From positions 2,369,501-2,433,500 of the forward strand of contig JADJPA010000001.1 in assembly GCA_016713505.1 (NCBI GenBank): a stretch of DNA of 64,000 bases, in the 5' to 3' direction. The notes beneath the pieces are model-generated. The model did not search any database. It was not told the DNA's origin and worked only from the letters and a program-made list of their open reading frames with translations. The position numbers and the translations under genes were made by a program. This DNA comes from Candidatus Competibacteraceae bacterium. Lineage in GTDB: Bacteria > Pseudomonadota > Gammaproteobacteria > Competibacterales > Competibacteraceae. Shown here in pieces: positions 1 through 9,280 of the stretch (position 1 is the stretch's first letter; every line of letters starts with the position of its first letter).

Positions 1-176
1 ACGTGCCCATCGGCAAATTACGCAGCCGAATCCACCATGTCGGGCCGGAGCAGCTCCCGCTCGTGGTCACCTACCATCCCGCTTATCTTCTGCGCTCGCC
101 GCGCGAGAAGCGCAAAGCCTGGGATGATTTGCGCTTGGCGCGACGCGCCCTGAGCCTCCCTCTTAAAGCGACTTAA
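1..176 (+). CDS. Uracil-DNA glycosylase family protein, C-terminal part
   Basis: Only the last ~57 codons are in the window; the start lies upstream. The visible C-terminus contains VTYHPAYLLRSP followed by a basic helix (REKRKAWDDLRLARRAL). The H-P-A-x-LLR pattern is the second catalytic motif of family 4/5 uracil-DNA glycosylases, which remove uracil from DNA in base excision repair. The stop codon is at 174-176, 11 bases before rimI, so the two genes are probably co-transcribed. The N-terminal iron-sulfur cysteines that would separate family 4 from other types are not visible. Confidence 0.75.
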   Translation, partial: VPIGKLRSRIHHVGPEQLPLVVTYHPAYLLRSPREKRKAWDDLRLARRALSLPLKAT

Positions 177-187
177 AAGGACTTTTC

Positions 188-655
188 ATGAGCGCCTTGC
201 GGGAACCCTGCGTCGGTCGGTTTCGGCAGATGCTCCCTATCGACTTGAAGGAAATCCTGTCGATCGAGCGGCGTGCTTACGAATTCGCCTGGACCGAAGG
301 CATTTTCCGGGATTGCCTTCGGGTCGGTTATCAATGCCGGGTTCTGGAAACCCCGCACAGCTTCATTCAAGCTTATGGAGTGATGTCGGTGGCGGTCGGC
401 GAGGCGCACATCCTCAACCTCTGCGTGCGACCGGAATTGCAGGGACGTGGCTTGTCGCGCCAATTGTTGGACCATCTGCTGGAGCTGGCTATCTCCCTGC
501 AAGCGCAAACGGTATTTTTGGAAGTGCGCCTTTCCAACCAGCGCGCTCTGCGGCTTTACGCCAGCGTCGGCTTTTGCGAGGTCGGCTTGCGGCGCGGCTA
601 CTACCCCGCCAGCAAGGGTAGAGAAGACGGTTGGGTGCTGGCCAAGGAGCTTTAA
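188..655 (+). CDS. rimI: Ribosomal protein bS18 N-alpha-acetyltransferase RimI
   Basis: A 155-residue GNAT-fold protein, the normal size for RimI, which acetylates the N-terminal alanine of ribosomal protein S18 using acetyl-CoA. The acetyl-CoA loop is seen as the R/Q-x-x-G-x-G pattern in RPELQGRGLSRQLL. It is preceded by the beta-strand HILNLCVRPE and followed by the conserved substrate region EVRLSNQRALRLYASVGF and the Tyr-rich GYYPA end. The ATG at 188 lies just after AAAAGGACTTTTC, a usable Shine-Dalgarno. It follows the glycosylase gene closely, an order seen in other gammaproteobacteria. Confidence 0.92.
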   Translation: MSALREPCVGRFRQMLPIDLKEILSIERRAYEFAWTEGIFRDCLRVGYQCRVLETPHSFIQAYGVMSVAVGEAHILNLCVRPELQGRGLSRQLLDHLLELAISLQAQTVFLEVRLSNQRALRLYASVGFCEVGLRRGYYPASKGREDGWVLAKEL

Positions 656-670
656 GCGGCGCGATTGTGC

Positions 671-699
671 TTGCTCCACTTATGCAGTTGGCATATAGT
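671..699 (+). promoter_or_regulatory. Putative sigma-70 promoter of the cold-shock gene
   Basis: A TTGCTC hexamer at 671-676 is separated by exactly 17 bases from TATAGT at 694-699. Transcription would start near 706 and leave an untranslated leader of about 160 bases before the cold-shock start codon at 866. Long leaders are typical of cspA-type genes, where they act as RNA thermosensors. No experimental support; the call rests on hexamer spacing alone. Confidence 0.45.
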
Positions 700-865
700 G
701 CCAAGGTGTATGATTTCCAGGCTGGTGAATCTGTTCGTTCTCTGTGGTCACCCTTTTTCAAGTTGATACTGAGTCCGTCATTTTCCCTGACTTGATTCTG
801 CTACGGCTTCCTGGGCTTAGGCCCCTATCGTTTTCAATTTTTTGTTTTCAGGAAACACCGAATTT

Positions 866-1078
866 ATGGTCACTGGTACCGTCAAGTGGTTTAACGAATC
901 GAAAGGCTTCGGCTTCATCACGCCCGACAACGGCGGAGAAGACCTGTTCGCGCACTTTTCAGCCATTCAGGCGCGCGGTTTCAAGACGCTGAAGGAAAAT
1001 CAAAAAGTTTCCTTTGATGTGACGACCGGCCCCAAAGGCAAGCAAGCAACCAACATCCGCCCGTTGGATCAAAGCTGA
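866..1078 (+). CDS. CspA-family cold-shock RNA/DNA-binding protein
   Basis: A 70-residue cold-shock domain protein, full length for the family. The two nucleic-acid-binding motifs are intact: KGFGFIT (RNP1) and DLFAHFSAI (RNP2-like, usually VFVHF). The protein starts MVTGTVKWFN, as most CspA homologues do. An upstream in-frame TTG at 842 would add eight residues that do not belong to the domain, so the ATG at 866 was chosen, with AGGA at 850-853 as a distant ribosome site. It acts as a single-strand RNA chaperone in the cytoplasm. A clear terminator follows. Confidence 0.95.
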   Translation: MVTGTVKWFNESKGFGFITPDNGGEDLFAHFSAIQARGFKTLKENQKVSFDVTTGPKGKQATNIRPLDQS

Positions 1079-1101
1079 GCCTCAGCCCGCCTTTGCTCCA
1101 G

Positions 1102-1126
1102 AAAGCCCGGCTTCACGGGCTTTTTT
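1102..1126 (+). terminator. Rho-independent terminator of the cold-shock gene
   Basis: An 8-bp stem (AAAGCCCG at 1102-1109 with CGGGCTTT at 1116-1123) closes a 6-base loop and runs into a tract of T. The T run is on the plus-strand side only, so it terminates the cold-shock transcript rather than the convergent bioD. Confidence 0.85.
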
Positions 1127-1148
1127 GTTGCCTGCTGGCTTCATCCGG

Positions 1149-1856
1149 CTACTGGCGACGACCCCGTGCAGAGTTCGGAAAAAGATCGCCAAAGTCGGGT
1201 AGAACCGACACGTCGAGCGCGCGCGCGGCCTGCTCGAACCTGGCGTCATGGGGGACCACTCCGAGCAGTGGCGCGGCGAGGCGATGTTCCAGGCTTTCAA
1301 GATTCGCCGCAAAACGCTCCATGGCGGGATCGATGCGATTGGCGACCCAACCGGCCACACGCAAGCTCCGGCCCGCAATGGCCTCCATCGTCAGCAGTGC
1401 ATGATTGAGGCAGCCGAGTCGCATCCCGACCACCAACACCACCGGCAAAGCCAACCGTTGGGCCAAATCCGCCGTGTCATACCGCTCGTCGAGCGGTACC
1501 CGAAACCCGCCAACCCCCTCTACCCAAACCACGTCGGCCAACTGACGCAACCGCTCGAAGGCTCGAACAATCGGCGCGAGCTCGATGGGTCGGCCGGCTT
1601 CGCGGGCGGCGATGTGGGGGGCGATGGCGGGAGTGTAGAGAAAGGGATTGATCCATTCCAGCGGCGCCGAAACCGAACTGGCGGCCATCAGCCGCGTCAC
1701 ATCGTCGTTTGCGCCATCGGCTCCGACGCCCGCCGCAATCGGTTTCATGCCGATCGCCGTCAAACCCCGCTGCCGCGTGGCGCGCAGCAAGGCGCAGGTG
1801 ACATGGGTTTTGCCGACCCCGGTGTCGGTGCCGGCGACGAAGAAGGCGTGCGGCAT
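1149..1856 (-). CDS. bioD: ATP-dependent dethiobiotin synthetase BioD
   Basis: A 235-residue protein that forms the ureido ring of dethiobiotin from 7,8-diaminopelargonate, CO2 and ATP. The P-loop is near the N-terminus in the diagnostic form GTDTGVGKT (about residues 9-17). The carbamate/substrate region VWVEGVGGFRVPLDE matches the family's EGAGG motif with V in place of A. It is the last gene of the bioBAFCD operon, 21 bases after bioC. Length and motifs are normal, and it should be an active cytoplasmic enzyme. Confidence 0.96.
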   Translation of the reverse strand: MPHAFFVAGTDTGVGKTHVTCALLRATRQRGLTAIGMKPIAAGVGADGANDDVTRLMAASSVSAPLEWINPFLYTPAIAPHIAAREAGRPIELAPIVRAFERLRQLADVVWVEGVGGFRVPLDERYDTADLAQRLALPVVLVVGMRLGCLNHALLTMEAIAGRSLRVAGWVANRIDPAMERFAANLESLEHRLAAPLLGVVPHDARFEQAARALDVSVLPDFGDLFPNSARGRRQ

Positions 1857-1877
1857 GGTTCAGCGTCCGAGAGATCG

Positions 1878-2696
1878 CTAGCGCGTGGCGATCAACCAGA
1901 CTGCATCATAGGTCAACGGTAAGCCCGCCGGCTCCCGCAATTGCTCGTAACGCGCGGTGATCGTCCGCCAGGCCGCGCGGCTTAACGGGGCGGGACGACG
2001 CTGTTCGACTTCGCGCGCGCCAACGTCCTTGACACTCCTCAACAAGCTCGGCAAATCCGCATAATGCCGGCGTACCGGTTTCCGCTCCCAAACCCGCACC
2101 CGCCAGTGCGTTGATTGGCATTCCGCCAGCAAGCGCTCCGGAGGAGGCACGGTCAAGACATGCGAGTAATCATCGACCGCCGCGAACGCGTGGCGCAATT
2201 CGAGAAAATTATCCGCGCCCAAGGTCGCGACCGCCAGCGCGCTGCCGCCTGATTTGAGCACCCGTTTTGCCTCCTGTAAGCACCGCCGGGGATCGTTCCA
2301 TTGCCAAGCCAGGCTGGACCAGTACAGCTCGCAGCAACGGTCGGGAAGCGGCAAGGCTTCGATGTCGGCGCACACCAATAACGCTCTGGACGCCTGCATC
2401 CGTGCGGCTATTAACATGCCGGGCGCGAAATCGATCAAGGCGAGCCGCGCTTGCGGCCAGCGCTCCGCCAACCAACGCCCGCCGTAGCCGGTGCCGCCGC
2501 CCGCATCCAGAACAGTGTCCGGTTCGAGCTCGATCCCGCTTTGCTGCCAGTAGGCCGCCAGCCGGTCGCAGACTTCTCGTTGCACGTCGGCGGCGGCGTC
2601 ATAGGTCGACGCCGCCTGATCGAAGGCCTGACGGACGCGCTGTTTGGCGGGCAAGCCGACGGATGGAGCCCATTCGGCCACGGGCAACTCACTCAT
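1878..2696 (-). CDS. bioC: Malonyl-[ACP] O-methyltransferase BioC
   Basis: A 272-residue class I SAM methyltransferase that methylates malonyl-ACP so that fatty acid synthesis can build pimeloyl-ACP methyl ester. The SAM motif I is VLDAGGGTGYGGRWLAERWP, and the N-terminal QRVRQAFDQAASTYDAAADVQ stretch is the BioC signature. The ATG at 2696 overlaps the end of bioF by 8 bases, which favours it over a longer reading frame whose extra 53 residues are arginine-rich shadow sequence of bioF. The partner esterase BioH is not in the operon. Confidence 0.95.
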   Translation of the reverse strand: MSELPVAEWAPSVGLPAKQRVRQAFDQAASTYDAAADVQREVCDRLAAYWQQSGIELEPDTVLDAGGGTGYGGRWLAERWPQARLALIDFAPGMLIAARMQASRALLVCADIEALPLPDRCCELYWSSLAWQWNDPRRCLQEAKRVLKSGGSALAVATLGADNFLELRHAFAAVDDYSHVLTVPPPERLLAECQSTHWRVRVWERKPVRRHYADLPSLLRSVKDVGAREVEQRRPAPLSRAAWRTITARYEQLREPAGLPLTYDAVWLIATR

Positions 2697-3837
2697 GGAG
2701 CGCCGCGCTGAGCGCATCGATCTGACCGTCGCTGTGCGCCGCCGAAAGCGAAATCCGCAAGCGGGCCGTACCGGCCGGCACCGTCGGCGGCCGGATGGCC
2801 GGCACCCACAAACCTCGCGAGAACAAGCGCTCCGACAGCCGTACGGCTTCCTCATTACCCCCGATCAACAGCGGCTGGATCGCCGTCGGCGACGGCGGCG
2901 ACCGCCACGGCAAGCCCGACAGCCCAGACCGCAAACGCTCGATCAGACGGCGTAGCCGCACCCGCCGCTCCTCACCCGTTTCGATCAAATCAAGGCTGAC
3001 CAACAAGGCGGCGGCGAGCAGCGGGCTGGCGGCCGTGGTGAAGATGTAGGGCCTCGCCCGCTGCATCAGCCAACCGACGACGCGCCGGTCGCCCGCGACG
3101 AACGCGCCGGACACGCCGGCCGCCTTGCCGAGCGTCCCCATCAGAATCAGGCGCGGCGACGGCGGCAGCCCAAAATGGGCGCTACTGCCGCGACCGCCGG
3201 GGCCGAGCACGCCGAAACCGTGCGCGTCATCGATCACCAGCCAAGCATCGAAGCGTTCGGCCAAGGCGAACAATGCTGGCAATGGCGCCAGATCGCCGTC
3301 CATGCTAAACACCGCATCGGTCAAAATCAGCTTGCGGCGGGCGCGGCTTTGCGCCAAGCGCGCGGCCAGCATGTCCACGTCGTTGTGCGGATAGCGGACG
3401 TGCTCGGCGCGCGCCAGCAAGGCGGCATCAATCAACGAAGCGTGGTTCAATCGGTCGGCGAAAACGGCGTCATGGCGCCCCACCAGCGCCGGCACGATGG
3501 CCAGATTGGCCAGATAGCCCGTCGTGAAATACAGCGCTCGCTCCCGTCCGACGAAAGCCGCCAGCCGCTCCTCCAGCTCCTCATGCGGGCGCAGATGACC
3601 GCTCACCACATGTGAAGCGCCGCTGCCCACCCCCCAGCGTTCGGCCGCTTCCCGAACCGCCGCGACGATGGCCGGGTGATTGGCCAAACCAAGATAATCG
3701 TTGCTACAAAACGCCACCACGCGCCGGCCGTCGACCACGGCATCGGGACCGCAAGGCGCGTCCAGGGTACGGCGACGGCGCAGCAATCCCTCAGTCGCCA
3801 GCCCGGCGAGGCCCGTTTCCAGTTCTTCCCAGATCAT
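2689..3837 (-). CDS. bioF: 8-amino-7-oxononanoate synthase BioF
   Basis: A 382-residue PLP-dependent alpha-oxoamine synthase that condenses pimeloyl-ACP/CoA with L-alanine. Visible motifs: FCSNDYLGLANHP near the N-terminus, VIDDAHGFGVLGPGGRGSS (the Asp and His that bind PLP) and MGTLGKAAGVSGAFVAG, where the lysine forms the Schiff base. Length is normal. The start codon overlaps the bioA stop by 4 bases (ATGA), and the end overlaps bioC by 8 bases, so the operon is translationally coupled. Confidence 0.97.
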   Translation of the reverse strand: MIWEELETGLAGLATEGLLRRRRTLDAPCGPDAVVDGRRVVAFCSNDYLGLANHPAIVAAVREAAERWGVGSGASHVVSGHLRPHEELEERLAAFVGRERALYFTTGYLANLAIVPALVGRHDAVFADRLNHASLIDAALLARAEHVRYPHNDVDMLAARLAQSRARRKLILTDAVFSMDGDLAPLPALFALAERFDAWLVIDDAHGFGVLGPGGRGSSAHFGLPPSPRLILMGTLGKAAGVSGAFVAGDRRVVGWLMQRARPYIFTTAASPLLAAALLVSLDLIETGEERRVRLRRLIERLRSGLSGLPWRSPPSPTAIQPLLIGGNEEAVRLSERLFSRGLWVPAIRPPTVPAGTARLRISLSAAHSDGQIDALSAALHE

Positions 3838-5174
3838 GGCAGGGCCGCATCCAGGGCCGCGACCGCGCGCTCCGCCAGTAAAGCCGCTTCCTCATCGTTC
3901 AGAATGTAGGGCGGCATGAAATAAACCGTGGTCCCCAAGGGCCGCAGCAGCACTTCGCGACTCAAGGCTTCGCGATAGAACCGCAGCCGAAACTCCGGGT
4001 CCTGAGTGTCGATATCGACCGCCCAGATCATGCCGCACTGACGGAAATGGCGTACCCGCGGGTGCTTGGCCAAGGGCGCCAACAGCGCGCGGAACTGTTT
4101 GGCGAACCGCCGGTTGCGCGCGATGACGTCATCTCTGGCAAAAATATCCAAAGTCGCCAGCGCCGCGCGACACGCCAGCGGATTGCCGGTGTAGGAATGG
4201 GAGTGAAGAAAAGCCTGCGTCACGGCATCGTCGTAAAAAGCGGCGTAAACGCGCTCCGTCGTCATAACCGCCGACAACGGTAAATAGCCTCCGGTCAGCC
4301 CTTTGGACAGCGTGAGAAAATCGGGACGGATGCCGGCCTGTTCGTGGGCGAAGAAGGTGCCGGTGCGCCCGAAGCCGACCATGATTTCATCGCAGATCAG
4401 ATGGACGCGGTAACGGTCGCACAGCTCGCGGGCCAGCCGCAGATAGTGCGGATCGTACATCACCATGCCGCCCGCGCCTTGAACCAGCGGCTCAAGGATG
4501 AATGCGGCGATGGTCCCATGGTGTTCCGCTAAACAGGTCTCTAGCGCCGCCGCCGCCCGAATGGCCACATCGGTCGCTGTCTCCCTCGGTTTCGCCGCGC
4601 GGGCATCGGGCGAAGGCACCGCAAAGGCCGGTCGCAACAGCGGCGCGTAGGCATCCCGATACAGCCCGACATCGCCCACGCTCAACGTACCCAGCGTTTC
4701 GCCGTGATAGCCGCCGGCCAGACACAGAAATTGATTTTTCTCAGGCTGGCCGCTGTTGCGCCAATAGTGGAACGACATCTTGAGGGTGATTTCTACCGCC
4801 GACGACCCGTCCGAGGCGTAGAAGCAATGGCCCAGTTCACCTCGGGTCAGCGCCGCCAATCGCTCCGACAGTTCCACCGCTGGCGAGTGGGTGAAACCCG
4901 CCAGAAGGACGTGCTCCAGCCGGTCCAGTTGGTCCTTGAGCGCGGCGTTGATGCGCGGGTTGGCGTGGCCGAACAGATTGACCCACCACGAGCCGATCGC
5001 GTCCAGATAGCGCCGGCCGTCGAAATCGTACAGCCACGCGCCCTCGCCGCGCGCGATCGGCACCAGCGGCAACGCGCCGCTGGCGTGCTGCTTCATCTGG
5101 GTGCAGGGATGCCAAACGGCGGCGCGGCTGCGGTCGAGCCACTCACGGTTGCTCATTCGACGCGGATCGTTCAA
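3834..5174 (-). CDS. bioA: Adenosylmethionine-8-amino-7-oxononanoate aminotransferase BioA
   Basis: A 446-residue class III aminotransferase that uses SAM as amino donor to make 7,8-diaminopelargonate. The BioA signature WHPCTQMKQH is at the N-terminus, followed by DAIGSWWVNLFGH. The PLP-binding Asp is in ICDEIMVGFGRTG and the Schiff-base lysine in LSKGLTGGYLPLS. Its start overlaps the bioB end by 4 bases and its end overlaps bioF by 4 bases. Confidence 0.97.
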   Translation of the reverse strand: MNDPRRMSNREWLDRSRAAVWHPCTQMKQHASGALPLVPIARGEGAWLYDFDGRRYLDAIGSWWVNLFGHANPRINAALKDQLDRLEHVLLAGFTHSPAVELSERLAALTRGELGHCFYASDGSSAVEITLKMSFHYWRNSGQPEKNQFLCLAGGYHGETLGTLSVGDVGLYRDAYAPLLRPAFAVPSPDARAAKPRETATDVAIRAAAALETCLAEHHGTIAAFILEPLVQGAGGMVMYDPHYLRLARELCDRYRVHLICDEIMVGFGRTGTFFAHEQAGIRPDFLTLSKGLTGGYLPLSAVMTTERVYAAFYDDAVTQAFLHSHSYTGNPLACRAALATLDIFARDDVIARNRRFAKQFRALLAPLAKHPRVRHFRQCGMIWAVDIDTQDPEFRLRFYREALSREVLLRPLGTTVYFMPPYILNDEEAALLAERAVAALDAALP

Positions 5175-6166
5175 ACGCCGCGCAGGCCCAATTTTTCGAA
5201 CAGCGCGTTATCGCCTTCGATCCGGGGATTGCGGGTGGTCAGCAACTGATCGCCGTAGAAAATCGAATTGGCGCCGGCCAGAAAGCACAGGGTCTGCTCC
5301 GCTTCGCTCATCTGCTCGCGACCGGCCGACAGGCGCACGTAGCTGCGCGGCATGGTGATGCGGGCGGCGGCGATGGTGCGGGCGAATTCGAAGATGTCCA
5401 CCGGATCGCTGTCCGCCAGCGGCGTGCCGGGAACCGGCACCAGATTGTTGATCGGCACCGATTCCGGCGGCGGGTCGAGGCTGGCCAGCTTGGCGATCAA
5501 CCCGGCGCGATGCCGGCGCGTCTCGCCCATGCCGACGATGCCGCCGCTACAGACCTTCAGGCCCGCCTCGCGCACGCTTTGCAAGGTATCGAGCCGATCC
5601 TGGTAGGTGTGAGTGGTGACGATATCGCCGTAAAACTCCGGGGCGGTATCAAGATTGTGGTTGTAGTAATCCAGTCCGGCGACCTTCAAGGCCTCGGCCT
5701 GACCGTCCTTGAGAATGCCTAGCGTGACGCAGGTTTCCAAACCGAGTGCCTTGACTTCGCGCACCATCTCGGCGACGGCGGCCATGTCTTTTTCCTTGGG
5801 ACCGCGCCAGGCCGCGCCCATGCAGAACCGGCCGGCGCCCTGCGCCTTGGCCGCCTTGGCCGCCGCCAGCACCTCGTCGGTCGATAGCAACCGCTGCGCT
5901 TCCAAGCCGGTTTGGTGGCGCTTGGACTGCGAGCAGTAACCGCAATCCTCGGAACAGTTGCCGGTCTTGATCGACAACAGCGTGGAGCGTTGCACCGCGT
6001 TGGGGTCGAAATGGGCGCGCAACGCCTCTTGCGCCCGAAACAGCAAATCGGCAAACGGTAGTTCAAACAGCGCCAGCACGGCATCGACGGTCCAGGCCGG
6101 CGCGGGATGGACCGCCGGTGGTTGGGTGCGCGCCGCCGGACGGTCGACGATTGCTGAAGTAGTCAT
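5171..6166 (-). CDS. bioB: Biotin synthase BioB (radical SAM)
   Basis: A 331-residue radical SAM enzyme that inserts sulfur into dethiobiotin. The [4Fe-4S] cluster motif CxxxCxxC is at residues 71, 75 and 78 (NCSEDCGYCSQ). The [2Fe-2S] region and RLSAGREQMSE near the C-terminus, which supplies the arginine ligand, are present. The ATG at 6166 opens MTTSAIVDRP, a disordered Pro/Ala lead before the domain. An in-frame extension of 29 residues upstream is Arg/Ser-rich and was not used. It is the first gene of the operon, with no gene between it and the GGDEF/EAL gene. Confidence 0.95.
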   Translation of the reverse strand: MTTSAIVDRPAARTQPPAVHPAPAWTVDAVLALFELPFADLLFRAQEALRAHFDPNAVQRSTLLSIKTGNCSEDCGYCSQSKRHQTGLEAQRLLSTDEVLAAAKAAKAQGAGRFCMGAAWRGPKEKDMAAVAEMVREVKALGLETCVTLGILKDGQAEALKVAGLDYYNHNLDTAPEFYGDIVTTHTYQDRLDTLQSVREAGLKVCSGGIVGMGETRRHRAGLIAKLASLDPPPESVPINNLVPVPGTPLADSDPVDIFEFARTIAAARITMPRSYVRLSAGREQMSEAEQTLCFLAGANSIFYGDQLLTTRNPRIEGDNALFEKLGLRGV

Positions 6167-6376
6167 GGTTAGATTCTCAGAATGGTGGAGTGCTTGGCGG
6201 GAGAGGCAGCGGACACGGCACAAGCGTTCAGATCGATCTGAGTGCGGGAGCAACCGCCTGTCGCGTCACCCGTGCCCCTTCCGGCGTTGACTAAGGATAG
6301 TATCCCTACCCTGGAAAACCAGAGCTCGCTCGCTTTAGGCGCTCTGGCCGGTCGGCCGGCCGATTATACCTTGTGC

Positions 6377-9280
6377 TCACCGTGTCGATAACGCATCGAC
6401 GACGCGCGCGGCTCTGACTTCCAGCATGTCCGTAATCGGCACCGGCCGTCCCACGTAATAGCCCTGGGCGTAATCGATGCCATAGTGGGCCAGTAAAGCC
6501 AAGGTTTTTTCATCCTCCACCTGCTCGGCGATGGTTCTTTTGCCGAAAGCCCTGGCGATCTCTCCCATGGCCTTGACCAGAACCTGATCGTCCACCCGTT
6601 CGGCGAGCTTGCTGATGAAGGAGCCATCGATTTTGATGAATTCGAACGGCAGCTTTTTCAAGTAATAAAACGAGGAAAATCCCGTTCCGAAATCGTCGAG
6701 CGCGAACTGGCAACCGATATCGTTGATCGCTTCCATCAGTTGCTGGGCAGCCACCATGTCCGCCAGCGCGGCCGTTTCGGTCATTTCAAAAATGAGTTGC
6801 TTGGGGTCGAGTCCGGTGTCTTTCAAAAGCTGTTTGAGCTGCTCCAACAGATCGGGATTGTTGAACGCATGAGCGGACAAATTCACCGTCAAGGTAATTC
6901 GCACCCCCTGGGTCATGGCCAAGGCCTGATAACGGATGGCTTCGGCCATGACCATGCGGTCGATCGAATGAATGAGCCCGGAGCGCTCGGCCACTTCGAT
7001 GAACTGGGTCGGGCCGATGATTTCGCCATCGTTCCCCTGCATTCTCAGCAAAACCTCATAATGCGAAACCGTTTGGCTTTGAATCCCAACAATCGGTTGC
7101 ACGAACAGCAAAAAGCGCTTGTCCTTCAAAGCATGTTCGACTTGCTGTTTCCAAAACACCCGCTCGCGCATCAGCCGCTGGCTTTGATCTTCGCTGGAGA
7201 GCAGATACCAACTCCCCCGGCCGCTGTCCTTGACCTGGTACATGGCCAGATCAGCCCGCGACAATAGATCCTCAATCCTGATGCCATGCTCTGGAAAAAG
7301 CGCGATGCCGATGCTGGCCGACAGCTTGTGAATGCGTTCCTCCACGGAAAACTCGATTTCGCAAATATGCGCCAGAATTTTTTTGGCCACCTGAACCGCT
7401 TCCTCGGCCGTGGCCTGGTTCAGGATCACCGCGAATTCGTCCCCTCCCAAGCGGCCGATCACATCGACTTCGCGCAAAATGGAGGGCAGCAGCTCACCCA
7501 GCCGCTGCAACAGGCGATCCCCCGCATGATGGCCGCTGGTATCGTTGATGTACTTGAACTGGTCCAGATCGAGAAACAGCAGCGCGCCGGAGCGGCGATA
7601 CCGTCTGGCCGCGGCCACCGCATCGTTCAGCTCCTGGGTGAAACGGCGGCGGTTGAAGAGCCCGGTCAGCGGATCGTGGTCCGCCAGCCACGCCAGCCGC
7701 AGCTCGGCTTTCTTGCGGGCCGTGATATCCATGCCGACCGATAAAATCAAAGCGGCGGCGTCCCCCTCGCCCTTGAGGCGCGAATGCTGCCAGACGACCT
7801 TGAGCGAACCGTGATCCTTACAGCGAATGTCGCATTCTTCCTCAAGGTGCGCCAGATCGCCCGTGACCAGTTCCGCCAAATGATCCCTGGCTTTATCGGC
7901 GCTCTCATCCTGAAGCAGCAGGGTGACGAAAGGCTGTCCTTGCAATTCCGCAAACGTATAACCGGTGATCGCCAGCCCGTACGGATTGATCATCAAGATT
8001 TCATTTCTTCGATTCTGGGTCAGGATGATGGCTTGAGCGGTTTCCAGAATGTGGGTGACGAAGTTACGCTGCTGGATAATCTCGCTCACGCGCTCGGAGA
8101 GGTCCTGGGTTTGCTTCGCCACTTCGGTATTCAGCGCTTCCAGTTGGTGCGAAAGCGCGACCGCCGTATCGTTTAAAACGTCCACCTCGTCCCGAAAAAA
8201 ATGGGTGAGCCGAGATTCCGAGACCGCCGCGCGTATTTTGGTGAACGCACCTTCGGCCAGCCAGGGCAGATTGGCCGCCGCGCGCCGCAACCGCGACATC
8301 GGCGGCCACAGAATGGTCAGCAACAGCAGTTCCGACAGCACCAAACCGATGGCGCCCAGCGCTAAATTGCGCCGGAGCGCGGTGCGGATTCGCTTCATCG
8401 CGTCGCTGATATCCGCCACGACGACCAAATACGCATCCTCACGCTCGTCGAAACCGGCCAGGGGAAACAACCGGATATCGTACTCTCGCTCGTTGAGACC
8501 GACGTAAATCGACTGGCGCGCGCTCTCCGCAAGCGTCTTGCCCCGAGCGGCCAGCCGCAGGATTTCGAGGTTGGCCTGGGCGTTGCTCAGCGCCGCCACT
8601 TTGGCGTTCCACGGCTGGAGGCGGTGCTCGTCACCGTCATCGCCGTCGGTCTGAAGCGCGGTCCCGCTTTTTCCGACCAGCAACCCCAGATCCGTTCCAG
8701 AAACCCGCTGAAAATCCAGGACCACATCCGCCAGCGATACTCCCATCAGCAACGCATCACCGGTCCCTAAAACCGGCGCGATGGCATATTGCAGACAGGT
8801 ATCGAAGCAATCGATCAAGCTGGCCGGACTTTCCGCGGCCAAGACCCGACGCTTCGCTTCCGCCAAGGCGGCCCGTCGGTCGAATTGGGCGTCCAAGCCA
8901 TGCGTGGCCAAAGGCTGGCCATCGGCGGCGATGAGCGCGACGTTTTCCACCCCCATGTCCAATTCCAGAATCGCCGCCAAGCGCTCGAATTCAGCGATCT
9001 TCCCCCGAACCGACTTTTGCTCGGCGTTCCGAGCGCCGAGCAAGGAAGCCACCGCCGTACCCCACTGCCGCAAGCGTTTGTCCGACTGATCCAACAAGCC
9101 CTGGACCTGGCGCACGTATTGGATTTGCAGCTCCGCCCGCCGCTGCTCGAACTGATTGCGCAACTCAACGTAATTGAGAGTCACCAGCGTGCCGGTCACG
9201 GCGATCAGCGCAATACTGCTTAACAACAGCGCTTTCCACTTGAGGCTCAGAAAAAAGCCGAAGCGTGGGGGTGGGAGCAT
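6377..9280 (-). CDS. Membrane sensor with PAS, GGDEF and EAL domains
   Basis: A 967-residue cyclic-di-GMP protein. Order: membrane helix ~15-36, periplasmic sensor region ~40-300, second membrane helix ~305-327, a HAMP-like linker, PAS ~405-520, GGDEF ~530-695 and EAL ~710-955. The cyclase site is intact (RLGGDEFAVIL, 611-621) and so is the inhibitory I-site (REVD, 603-606). The EAL signature is EVLLR at 742-746, which keeps the metal-binding Glu, and DDFGTGFSS and the downstream EQVED are present, so both synthesis and breakdown look possible. It stands alone; the sensed signal cannot be told from sequence. Confidence 0.9.
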   Translation of the reverse strand: MLPPPRFGFFLSLKWKALLLSSIALIAVTGTLVTLNYVELRNQFEQRRAELQIQYVRQVQGLLDQSDKRLRQWGTAVASLLGARNAEQKSVRGKIAEFERLAAILELDMGVENVALIAADGQPLATHGLDAQFDRRAALAEAKRRVLAAESPASLIDCFDTCLQYAIAPVLGTGDALLMGVSLADVVLDFQRVSGTDLGLLVGKSGTALQTDGDDGDEHRLQPWNAKVAALSNAQANLEILRLAARGKTLAESARQSIYVGLNEREYDIRLFPLAGFDEREDAYLVVVADISDAMKRIRTALRRNLALGAIGLVLSELLLLTILWPPMSRLRRAAANLPWLAEGAFTKIRAAVSESRLTHFFRDEVDVLNDTAVALSHQLEALNTEVAKQTQDLSERVSEIIQQRNFVTHILETAQAIILTQNRRNEILMINPYGLAITGYTFAELQGQPFVTLLLQDESADKARDHLAELVTGDLAHLEEECDIRCKDHGSLKVVWQHSRLKGEGDAAALILSVGMDITARKKAELRLAWLADHDPLTGLFNRRRFTQELNDAVAAARRYRRSGALLFLDLDQFKYINDTSGHHAGDRLLQRLGELLPSILREVDVIGRLGGDEFAVILNQATAEEAVQVAKKILAHICEIEFSVEERIHKLSASIGIALFPEHGIRIEDLLSRADLAMYQVKDSGRGSWYLLSSEDQSQRLMRERVFWKQQVEHALKDKRFLLFVQPIVGIQSQTVSHYEVLLRMQGNDGEIIGPTQFIEVAERSGLIHSIDRMVMAEAIRYQALAMTQGVRITLTVNLSAHAFNNPDLLEQLKQLLKDTGLDPKQLIFEMTETAALADMVAAQQLMEAINDIGCQFALDDFGTGFSSFYYLKKLPFEFIKIDGSFISKLAERVDDQVLVKAMGEIARAFGKRTIAEQVEDEKTLALLAHYGIDYAQGYYVGRPVPITDMLEVRAARVVDALSTR

